DNA from: Bufo bufo
Taxonomy: Eukaryota > Chordata > Amphibia > Anura > Bufonidae
Direction of reading: 5' to 3'
DNA: 64,000 bases
Assembly (NCBI RefSeq): GCF_905171765.1
Contig: NC_053393.1
Location: 191,297,921-191,361,920, forward strand
Shown here: in pieces, positions 12,025 through 20,943 of the stretch
Position numbering within the stretch: position 1 is the stretch's first letter
Layout: each line of letters starts with the position of its first letter
The notes under the pieces: generated by a model
Seen by the model: only the letters and a program-made list of their open reading frames with translations
Databases searched by the model: none
What the model was told of the DNA's origin: nothing
Made by a program: the position numbers and the translations under genes

Positions 12025-12291
12025 AATTAGAAAAGGACAAAAGGGTTTTTACCACTCAGAGGGCGCCACCTGAGTAAGAAATAAAACTGGTGGTGAACTA
12101 AAAATCTGGTAAAAGTCAGATTTTACTTACTTCACCCAGGAGGAGAGAAGAGGGATATGCAAATAACACCCTCTTCAGCTACCTCCTGCGCCTGGTTCGC
12201 TTGGAAGATTTTCCTGGAAAAACAGCAATCCAAAGTCTGGAGATCTTGAATTTCCAAAGTGCTTTATTCAACATGGGGTGATGGTGAAGAA
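12025..12291. mobile_element. 267-bp insertion with perfect 8-bp duplication, class unknown
   Basis: Copy B lacks this sequence (37830-37845). The flanks are a perfect AGAGGACA duplication (12017-12024 and 12292-12299). Eight bases suits hAT, but the ends (AATTAGAAAAG... and ...GATGGTGAAGA) are not inverted repeats. On the minus strand an AATAAAGC motif lies near 12265. It may be a truncated retroposon or a hAT-type MITE with decayed ends. Confidence 0.75.
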
Positions 12292-13299
12292 AGAGGACAC
12301 AGACGATACACCTCCCACAGAGGACCGTTTGTCGTTTCCTCTGGGCAGCCTGGCACACAGGAGCGATTACATGCTGCAGTGTCTCCGCAAGTTGCTCATA
12401 TTCGAACTTGTGCTGATTAATGGGTGGCCAAGCTGCTGGATCCCCGTTACAAGGACAACGTACCGTCCGTAATTCCATCACTGGAGCGTAATCGTAAGAT
12501 GCGCGAGTACAAGCACACGCTGGTAGACACGCTGCTGGTGGCATTCCCACCTGACAGCACGGGCACAGTGGAAGCACAAGGCGAAGGCAGAGGAGGAGAA
12601 AGAGGTTGCTTACACAGCTGGGGCACTGCCAGCACCTCAGTAGGCAGGGTTAGCATGGCCAAAATGTGGAAAAGCTTTGTCAGCACGCCACAACAAGCAG
12701 CACCACCAGCTGATATGGAATGTCTTAGCAGGAGGCAGCATTTCACCAACATGGTGGAGCAGTATGTGTGCACATGCCTACACGTACTGAATGACGGGTC
12801 TGCCCCCTTCAACTTCTGGGTCTCCAAATTGGGCACATGGCCTGAGCTTGCCCTTTACGCCTTGGAGGTGCTGGCCTGTCCTGCAGCCAGTGTATTATCT
12901 GAACGTGTGTTTAGCATGGCAGGAGCCTTTATTACAGACAAGCGCAGCTGCCTGTCCACAGTAAATGTGGACAAGCTCACGTTCATTAAAATGAACCAGG
13001 CATGGATCCCACAGGACTTCTCTGTACCTTGTGCAGAATAGACATGTATACTGACCTTAACCAGCCATTGTTATACTACAGTGCAATTGCTCATTCTTGT
13101 ATTTTGGATATTTCACACTCTTTTTTGAGTGTACCCTAATAAAAAAAAAAAATAAACTGTGTTGGCTACCTCGTCCTCCTTCACCGCCGCTTCCACCTAA
13201 ACCGATACGTCCACCGCCTTCTCAAACTCCTACTCCATATGGACAAAATCAAGTTCTTTTTTTTTTATTTGTACGTAGTTTATTTTATTTTATGTCATT

Positions 13300-13800
13300 T
13301 CACTAAATTGTCTGTTACATATTTGGGTAAAATTCCCCAATTTTTGGGTGTGATATACCCTTGCTCTACCTAGTAGACAGGTAACATTTTACTAATTTGT
13401 CTGTACATATTATCGGGTGAAATTCACCAATTTTTTGGGTGTGATATACCCCGGCTGTACCTAGTACACAGGTAAAAACATTTCACTTATTTGTCTGTTA
13501 CATTTTCTGGTGAAATTCACTAATTTTTGGGTGTGATATACCACTGCTATACCTAGTAGACAGGTAAAAAAAAAAATCACTATTTTGTCTGTTGCATTCT
13601 TGGTTGACATTTGACCATTTTTGCCGTGATTAAACCCCTGCTCTGCAAAGGTGATAGGGACCTAAATTTATAAAAATTGTCTGTTACAAGGTGATATTTT
13701 ACGAATTTTGCTGTATACAAAACCCCTGCTCTGCATAGGTGACAGGGAATTAAATTTCAAAAATTCTTCTGTAATTGATGTGTGCCCCCTCCTTTCATTC
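13300..13800 (+). repeat. 3' tandem array of ~92-bp units in hAT copy A
   Basis: Units contain GGGTGTGATATACC, CCTAGTAGACAGGTAA and TTGTCTGTTACAT in a fixed order, about 92 bp apart (near 13349, 13438, 13530), decaying towards 13800. The same array is found inverted in copy C (61100-61340) and is absent from copy B because of a deletion. Confidence 0.88.
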
Positions 13801-13926
13801 AATGCTTAAAACTTTAATAACTTGTCCCACATTTGCGCTTTAATAATTTGTCCCACTTTTCCGCTCGATCATATTTAATTTAAAAAAATTTACCTCCCTT
13901 GGATGTGGTCTCTCTTTCTCATGCTC

Positions 13927-14230
13927 TTCTCCCGCTCAACTTCTGGCTCTCCAAATTGGGCACATGGCCTGAGCTTGCCCTTTACGCCTTATAGGTGCTG
14001 GCCTTCCCTGCAGCTAGTGTATTGTCTGAATGTATGTTTAGCACGACTGGAGGGGGTTATCACAGGTTATATTTCCCAATGTTTTGGGGTGTACCCTAAT
14101 TTAAGAAAATAAAAATAAATGTAAAACCAAAAAGCAGTGTAGGCTACCTCGTCCTCCTCCACCGCCGCTTCCACCTACACAGTCACATCCACCGCCTCCA
14201 CAACCTCCTACTCCATATGGACCTCGTCCT
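13927..14230 (+). repeat. Partial second copy of the hAT 3' coding end
   Basis: This repeats 12800-12930 of the transposase (AACTTCTGG..TCTCCAAATTGGGC and the VFS codons), jumps past the rest of the C-terminus and resumes with the GTGTACCCTAAT and GCTACCTCGTCCTCC 3' noncoding blocks, which also occur at about 13125-13240. The codons after VFST are replaced by a GGGGTTATCACAGGTTATA sequence, so it encodes no dimerisation domain. Copy C has the same pair, so the duplication predates the split of the copies. Confidence 0.88.
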
Positions 14231-14397
14231 CCTAGATCAAGATTATTATTTTTTATTTTTACATATTTTATGTTATTTAAAGTCATTTCCCCATCCACAT
14301 TTGTTTGCAGAGCACTTACCTTGCTCTTAACCACATTTTGATGCCATTTGCAGCCCTCTAGCAGTTTCCATGACATTTTTACAGCCATTTCAGTACT

Positions 14398-14534
14398 CAA
14401 AAGTTCGGGTCCCCATTGACTTCAATGGGGTTCGGGGTCAAGTTCGGGTCAAGTTCGGGTCCCGAACTCGAACTTTTTTGTGAAGTTCGGCCGAACCCGT
14501 CGAACCCGAATATCCAGGTGTCCGCTCAACTCTA
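14398..14534. repeat. hAT copy A right terminus
   Basis: Repeated TTCGGGTC blocks and a GTCCCCATTGACTTCAATGGG palindrome are followed by CAGGTGTCCGCTCAACTCTA. The same end closes copy B at 47640. Confidence 0.92.
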
Positions 14535-16080
14535 GTCAAGGGTTCTATAATATTCGGGGTCCGAGAGTATCCTATTCGCTTCTGTCAGGTAGTAATCAGA
14601 ATCCATAATCACTAATCCTATGCCCTTATCCGCACTTTTAATGATAAATTGTTTATTATTCCTTAGGCTCTTTTAGGCCCTTTTCTCAGGAAGGGTGAGA
14701 TTCTGACTTCCAAGAGGTTTGTGTTTATGGTTGTTGGTAAGCATGGTCTTGAAGTCATCAAGGACCATATTGTAATAGCTCTCTAGATGTGGGCCTCTTC
14801 AGTGGATAAAACGTGGACTTATTTGGAAGTTTGGACGGTATGGGGGTGGGGTCATGTGAATGGTTATTGGCATTATCGGTTACTTCGGTTTTTTTCATTC
14901 TGTGCTGTTGGAATATTTGCTTTTGCAGGGAAGGGTGAGATGAGTTCATTAATTCTGAAATGACGTTTAAGAGTGAGTTTTCGGATTAATTTATTCAGTT
15001 CTATGAATAATTCGAAAGGCTCTGGTTCGTTGGTAGGATAGAATGACAGACCTTTACTAAGTAGTTTTATTTCGTTAGCTTTTAGAGTATATTTAGAAAG
15101 GTTAAATATTCCTTTACCTTTTTCAAGGGTTGAAGGGTTTTTGTAATTTCTGTTATTTTCATGTTCTTGTGTGGTTGTGCTCAAGTAAGTGGATTATCTA
15201 CTCTAATTGTCGATTTAGAGTCCACTGCATCCTCGACCCGTTTTATTTATTTTTTTTTTTTTTTCATTTTTGTGAGGAGGATAGGGGGTGAAAAAATGTG
15301 TGGTCTTGAGATTCTGTCGACTGGGGGGAAAGTTTTCGGATATTTTCGGGGTCAAGAAGCGGCTCAGTAGTTGAATGCTGGATATAATCTTTCTCGTTGG
15401 AGGTGTCTGATTCGGTGGGGTGGCGTTTAGTGTTATTTTCCCTAGAAAAAGACTTTCAGATAGATATGGTGGTAAGGCTAAAAAAAATTCTGAGTGTGTA
15501 GTAGAGGAAGAGTAAGTGGATATGTTCAAGGTAGACTCTAGTGGAACATTTTCTAATTGGACAGACTTACTGGTGCTGGGGTTTTCATTCGGTAGTGGGG
15601 AAATCTGATTCATCAGGGGTTGTAGTGTTTCTATTGGATTAGGTGTGGCGTAGATAGAAACACTCACTGGTGTCTGAGTTTGTGTGCTCTCAGTGATACC
15701 ACCCCTATGGTAGCAGGGACTGAGGTGCGCGTTACTCTCATTGGAGGCAGATGGTAGGGAGTCTTTAAAAGTCGGGCGGGGTGTACCCGACTTTTTATTA
15801 ATATGGGGCCCATCTTCTGGTGGAAGTGATCGTGAGTGGGGCCTTACCATGGATCAGTCAGGGATAGATTGACTGACATGGACACCTCTAGTAGGAATAA
15901 GGGGTTTCCCGGTTTTTCGGTTATTATAAAAGTCCTTTTTATAGAAGGTTTTGGTGTAGCGAGTTATTACGACCGGTTGAATGTGCGCGATCTTGGTTAC
16001 ATGAGGAAGTGGTGCTGAGGGTTGATGGAAATCCTGTGTTCTCTTGTTTTTAATTGGATGGTTGTTTGAATAATTAGGGT
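14535..16080 (-). pseudogene. Penelope-like element B, N-terminal part only
   Basis: On the minus strand from about 16050 down to 14535, a Pro/Ser/Thr-rich N-terminal region (15854-16060 and 15215-15850) leads to the conserved Penelope block with LSKYTLKANEIKLLSKGLSF and LTLKRHF (14873-15184). It ends with the start of the RT, where ADKGIGLVIMD is readable near 14600. The element stops at the hAT copy A boundary, so the RT core and GIY-YIG domain are gone. Penelope elements copy themselves by RT and endonuclease priming. Several stops break the frame. Its join to the ERV near 16080 is approximate. Confidence 0.78.
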
Positions 16081-16099
16081 TATTAGCCAGGAGTAGCAG

Positions 16100-17648
16100 T
16101 GCAAAGATCTCCATCCTCCGGGTTTGGCACGTTCTTGCAATGTGAGGCGTAAATCCAGTTAGGCTTTCCTTCCACCTTTTCAGAGGTTTCAGTTTTCCAC
16201 AGGACTTGGAAGGGACAATTAAATCTGGGCAATAAAGGTTTTCCTCACTTGCATCTTTATCACCACCCAATCTCCAGGCTCAAGACTCTGTGTGCCTTCT
16301 ATTGAATCAGGGTCTGGAAAAGAAGCAAACACTTGTTTATGAGTGTGATCTAGTCTTTCAGTAAGGGCCTTCATGTAGCTGACCATACTATCAGCCTGTA
16401 ACTGCAGTTGTTGAAAAAATACAGTCCTAACCTTGGGGCACTGCCAAACATTACCTCAAAGGGGGACAACCCTGTCTTCTTGATTGGTGTGGTTCTTATT
16501 AAGAACAAGGCTAGAGGCAAACACTCTGTCCATGGTTTACCTGTTTCTTGCATGGCCTTCTGAATTTTTAACTTAATTGCTCCATTCAGTTGCTCGACAC
16601 GGCCGCTGCATTGGGGATGGTGAGCTGTATGAAAGGCTTGGGTCACCCATAAGGCTTGCATAACCTCTCTCTTCACTTCACCTGTAAAGTGGGAACCTTT
16701 ATCTGACTCAATAACTTCAGGAACACTATACCTGCATATGAGTTCACTGACCAGTTTCTTTGCTGTGTTTTTAGCATTTGCCTTTGGCCTCATGCACACG
16801 ACCGTTGTGTGCATCCATGTCCGTGGTTCCGTTTTCATTTTTTTTTTCGCGGCTCCATTGACTTTCAATGGGTCCGTGGAAAAATCTGAAAATGCACTAT
16901 TTGGCAGCCGCATCCATGATCCGTGTTTCCTGGCCGTGAAAAAAATATGACCTGTCCTATTTTTTTCACGGTCAACGGTTCGCGGACCCATTCAAGTCAA
17001 TGGGGCCGTGAAAAATCACGGATGCACACAAGATTGTCATCCGCGTCCGTGATCCGTGTCCGTTTTCCCTATCATTTTCAATGCAAACTTGACTTAGTTT
17101 TTTTTTTCACTTTTCATGTCAGTGGATCCTCCAAAAATCAAGGAAGACCCACGGACGAAAAAACGGTCACGGATCACGGACCAACGGAACCCCGTTTTGC
17201 GGACTGTGAAAAAATACTGTCGTGTGCATGAGGCCTTAGACACAGGAAAAGCTTCTGGCCACCCTAAAAAGAGATCAACACACACGAGAACAAACTCATA
17301 TACTCCTACCTTAGGCAGTTATATATAGGCTATCTGAAGTCTCTGAAACGGGTAAAAAGGCCACTGAGTGAGCTTGCTTGGAGTCTTTACCACTTGACCT
17401 GGATCATACAAAGCACAAATCATGCAACTTTGTACAAACCTGCATGCCATGGTGGAGAACCCTGGAGCGATCGAACTTTTGGCCATAGTGTTGATCATAG
17501 GACCTTTTGACTGGTGCATCACCCCATGGGCTTCTTGGTCTATCTTCGGATACAGGACTCTGGGTAGGCAGATCTTTCCTTGAACTTCCCATAGTCCCTG
17601 CTCATTTAGTTTAGCACCTCTCTTAGTCCAAGATTCTTTTTCTTCATC
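16100..17648 (-). pseudogene. ERV integrase and pol 3' end, split by a MITE
   Basis: This is minus-strand retroviral pol, N- to C-terminus from 17648 to about 16110. It contains the zinc-binding N-terminal region (CRFVQSCMIC near 17430), the first catalytic Asp in CVDLFLGW (near 17275), the second in ESDKGSHF (near 16705) and Glu in GRVEQLNG (near 16600), giving a D-35-E spacing. The C-terminal SLEPGDWVV block lies near 16280, followed by what may be the start of env. The MITE at 16786-17235 separates the first Asp from the other two. Gamma/epsilon-like retroviral affinity is inferred from these motifs. This half joins the gag-RT half at 26061-28640 across the CR1 insertion. Stops and frameshifts make it inactive. 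Confidence 0.85.
16786..17235. mobile_element. Harbinger-type MITE, 450 bp
   Basis: Inverted ends GGCCTCATGCACACGACCGT and its complement CGTGTGCATGAGGCC enclose a noncoding interior rich in ATCCGTG/CACGGAT motifs. It lies inside the integrase coding sequence, whose frame is restored when it is removed. Flanking 3-mers are TTT (16783-16785) and TTA (17236-17238), consistent with a TWA duplication carrying one change. It has no transposase. Confidence 0.82.
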
Positions 17649-17679
17649 TGCCTGTCACAATGACTGTGATCGCCGAACA

Positions 17680-18095
17680 GTGTGCTGTCTTCCTGGTGCT
17701 AGAGTTCAACACATCGCGGATCGGGTTGACAGATTACTGGGAGGGGCTGGAGAAGATTCAATGGTTATGGTCCATATGACCAATGACAAAGTTAAAGGTA
17801 GGTGGAGAGTCCTTAGAAATGATTTCAGGGATTTAGGTCAAAAGCTTAGGGCAAGGACCTCAAAAGTAGTATTTTCCTAAATACTGCCTGTACCACGGGC
17901 CACACAAGAAAAGCAGCGGGAGATTAGGGAGATTAACAAGTCGCTCAAGAACTGGTGTAGGAAGGAGGGGGTTTGGGTTCCTGGAGAACTGGGCCGACTT
18001 CTGTATCGGCTACAGGCTCTATTGTAGAACGGGCTGCACCTCAATGGGGAAGGGGCAGCTGTGTTGGTGAGAAAGATGGTTAGAAGGTTGGAGTA
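17680..18095 (+). pseudogene. CR1 ORF1 fragment, SGNH esterase-like
   Basis: The fragment contains LPGARVQHIADRVDRLL, MVMVHMTND (the usual GTND loop with its Gly lost), a DFRDLGQKLRARTSKVVFS stretch, and after stops a GLHLNGEGA block near 18030 carrying the DxxH-like end. This order matches the SGNH/GDSL esterase region known in CR1 ORF1 proteins. Stops at 17878 and beyond disable it. The 5' end of ORF1 is missing, so the LINE is 5' truncated. Confidence 0.75.
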
Positions 18096-18192
18096 GTGTT
18101 TAAACTAGGGACTGGGGGAGGGAAATTACATTATAGGAGGGGAAGATAGTGCATATAGAGATCGGGGGCAAGGTAGTGGGACTGGGGGAGGA

Positions 18193-19297
18193 ATGGAAGG
18201 AGGGACTAGAAAAGTTCAGAAGGAAAGGTGTAGGGTAAAAAATATACATAAACCTCTCAAATGCATGTATACTAATGCCAGAAGCCTGACTAATAAAACT
18301 GGGGAACTGGAATTAGTGATGTGTGAGGAGGATTATGACATAGTGGGAATAACGGAAACATGGCTGGATGATAGCTATGACTGGGCAGTTAATGTACAAG
18401 GTTACAGTCTGTTTAGAAAGGATCGTCTAAACCGGAGGGGGGGTATGCCTTTATGTAAAGTCCTGTCTAAAGCCCACACTCCGGGAATATATAAGTGAGG
18501 GACATCAACATGTGGAGTCACTGTGGGTAGAGATACATGGAGCTAAAAACAATAATAAATTACTAATAGGAGTTTACTATAAACCACCTAATATACCAGA
18601 GTCCACAGAAAATCTACTACTAAACGAGATAGACAAGGCGGCAAATCATAATGAGGTGGTTATTATGGGGGACTTCAACTACCCAGATATAGACTGGGAA
18701 ACTGAAACTTGTATATCTCATAAAGGGAACAGGTTCTTGGCAATAACCAAAGACAAATACCTCTTCCAACTGGTTCAGGTCCCGACTAGAGGGATGGCCA
18801 TACTGGACTTAGTATTAACCAATTTGCCTGCCCGAACAACAGACGTGCAGGTTGGGGGACACCTGGGAAATAGTGACCATAAAGTAATAACCTTCCAATT
18901 ATTATTCAAAAGATTTTGCCAACTAAGAGAGGCCATAGGTCTAACTAACTGGGACAAAATCCTTAAAAATAAAAATACAGCCACAAAATGGGATATCTTT
19001 AAAAGCATCCTAAAATCTCATTGCGAGAGGAACATACCGTATGGGAATAAAAGGTTAAGGAACAATAAGAAACCAATGTGGATAAATAGAACTGTAAAGA
19101 AAGCAATAAATGACAAAAAGAAAGCATATAAATCACTAAAACAGGAGGGTACACAGAAGCACTGAAAAACTATAAGGAAAAAAATAGAACATGTAAAAAA
19201 CAAATAAAAGTTGCCAAACTAGAGACCGAGAGATTAATTGTCAAAGAGAGTAAAACTAACCCTAAAATGTTCTTCAATTATATAAATGTTAAAAAGT
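18193..19297 (+). pseudogene. CR1 ORF2, endonuclease domain
   Basis: Exonuclease/endonuclease/phosphatase-fold nuclease that nicks the target in LINE retrotransposition. Visible blocks are MYTNARSL (near 18270), GITETW with the catalytic Glu (18340-18365), GVYYKPPN (near 18570), GDFNYPDIDW (near 18670) and LGNSDH at the C-terminal catalytic Asp-His (near 18870). A frameshift lies between about 18450 and 18500, and stops appear from 19163. The frame is cut at 19298 by the Penelope insertion and resumes at 24215. Confidence 0.9.
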
Positions 19298-20088
19298 ATA
19301 AATCTGAAGGTAGAAAAGACAAAAGTAATAGTGTCTCACTGTGCCTTTAACAAAGGAGTGGTGCTGCAAAGCCCTGTTGGTTCACCAAACCAACACAATA
19401 GTATATGTAGAAAGTAAAAAATTGGGCTGAGCACTCAAATATTGGAATAATGCATGTATAGGGTCATGAACTATTTATTCTCTGCAAAGCATACACAATA
19501 AAAACAATATAAAACTGACATATATAGCAATTATGGACATAGGATAAATTCAGCATAAAATGGATCCAAATAAATGTGACGATATAATGCAATATAATCT
19601 CAGTTGATCCTCTCACATGAAGGGGTTAAATGCTCAGGTTATAATGGTGAGAGTTTGCCAGTGTCATTAATAGATTAATCGGCAGGTGTGTTCCTCCACC
19701 TGCAGGAATATACCCACTCTATTCCAAGATCGATTGGTAACAAATGAAGCGGTCATAGGTAATCTATAAAACAATCATAAAATAGTCGATATGGCAGAAA
19801 GATTTGCGGTGTATGTGTGGCGTCCCACTATACCGCACTGCCTAAAACGCCTTTTACCTTTCCGGATGGCTTCTATTGCTGTAAATGTCCTTTGTGAACG
19901 GGCCCATTCATATGATCCTCAATTGACCATGTTTGTGGTGAGTATTACAGGGATCTCAAGGTGTGTAATGCAGCTAGTGTCCGGCAACACCAGGGAGTCG
20001 GTGGGGTTCCAGAGGGATATCTTTCAATCTGAATTTTTCAAAGAAGATGGTGGATAGAGGCAAATATGTTGTTGTTCATTCGTACATA

Positions 20089-20154
20089 CAGCAGGTCCTA
20101 ACCAAACGCGTTTCTGGGTTTCCACTGTACCTCTTCCTCAGTGGTGACCTGCTG
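20089..20154 (-). ncRNA. Hammerhead-ribozyme-like motif in the Penelope tail
   Basis: Read on the minus strand, CAGCAGGTC (20146-20154) can pair perfectly over 9 bases with GACCTGCTG (20089-20097) as stem I. Between them lie the conserved boxes CTGAGGA (20135-20141, consensus CTGANGA) and GAAAC (within 20110-20114) in the correct order, with a variable arm for stem II and a short GCG..GTT arm before the cleavage position. Penelope elements are known to carry type I hammerheads. Stem II pairing is weak here, so this copy may be decayed. Confidence 0.55.
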
Positions 20155-20943
20155 GGGCAACTGACATCCCCTTTTATACCTCTTGGAAGACTTGTGGAAA
20201 ACCAAGATTCAAGTTCCAGATAAAATCAGGAGTGGATCATCTTAAAAGTAAAATCAGGGGTGGATTATCAATATTCTGCAAAATATCGACCAAATAACCA
20301 TAATCTTCAACTTGCCTATCTACAAACAGAATGAATGAACAAATTCAGTCAGAAAAAAAAACGCACATGTGTTTTTCATGCGTTTTTCATGCGTTTTTTC
20401 TCATAAGATGTGTTTTTATCTCCAGAACTGCTTCATGGTAGCATAAAACAATCTAAATGGATCCAAATGTGAGATACAAGAATGTGTAATAAATTATATA
20501 AAAAGTGTATTAAAAAGTGTATTAAAAAAACAATATATATGTATACATATGCATTTTTAAGATATTCATAGATATTCTATAACCTTATATTCACTGTTAG
20601 TGCATATCTGGGAACAGTGTAAATGGACAGATTCTGGCTGAAAAGCATAAAATCGCACATGCAGTTTTCATGCGTTGATGCAATCTATTGTGTAAAATGT
20701 ATTGCAGACCAAAGCATATATATACATATGCATTCATAGAGATATTCATATAAAATACATTGAAAGTATATATTAAAGATATATATTTAAAGCTGGTATA
20801 CATGTGTGTTTGTAGATGAATTCAAGGGCGTTCTTTTCATGACCATGTGTTTAATTGATTGGAGATGTAGGTGGGGCCCTTAACCTAAGGGGAGAGCCAG
20901 AGTATGTAGAAACAAAGTATCTCTGCTCATCCATAAGGTCAAC

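Larger units (their letters stand above)
6413..13041 (+). pseudogene. hAT transposase, copy A, interrupted by three insertions
   Basis: The best start is ATG at 6413 (MRRASNKGRGPG), with a Gly/Arg-rich N-terminus. After an acidic region, a BED zinc finger follows: its first part (WQFF..CADDKTQVV) lies near 7230-7300, and the His pair (MTRHLSAKH) is past the LTR near 8050. TTDTWTS (near 8570) carries the first catalytic Asp. CDN is split by the second insertion, with the rest (DNGRNL) at 11241 onward, followed by the PCL.HVLNLVVQRF and RLICDVPTRWNST blocks. LLDPRYKDN (near 12430) and the dimerisation motif SVLSERVFS with TDKRSCLS close at TAG 13039-13041. Lesions are in-frame stops at 6611, ~6752, 7208, ~8386 and ~11793, a 1-base insertion near 7291 and a shift near 12400. 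It has the only uninterrupted C-terminus of the three copies. Confidence 0.9.
4810..14534 (+). mobile_element. hAT transposon, family 1, copy A (three insertions inside)
   Basis: The left end TAGGGTTGAGCG (4810) and right end CGCTCAACTCTA (to 14534) form short inverted termini, followed inside by TTCGGG/CGAACC-rich subterminal repeats. In order it holds a ~100-bp 5' tandem array, a BED-type hAT transposase, a ~92-bp 3' array, a partial second copy of the 3' coding end, and the right terminus. Copies B (33801-47640) and C (60340-64000) share this layout. Removing the three younger insertions (7308-7999, 8950-11240, 12025-12291) leaves about 6.5 kb. The 8 bases outside the two ends do not match (TTATTGGT versus GTCAAGGG), unlike copy B, so one flank has been rearranged. 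Confidence 0.9.

Noticed and set aside
14873..16270. Host gene made of Ser/Pro-rich frames
   Set aside because: The downstream Penelope block in the same orientation explains the frames as the element's N-terminal region, except for the first part, which is the ERV pol end.
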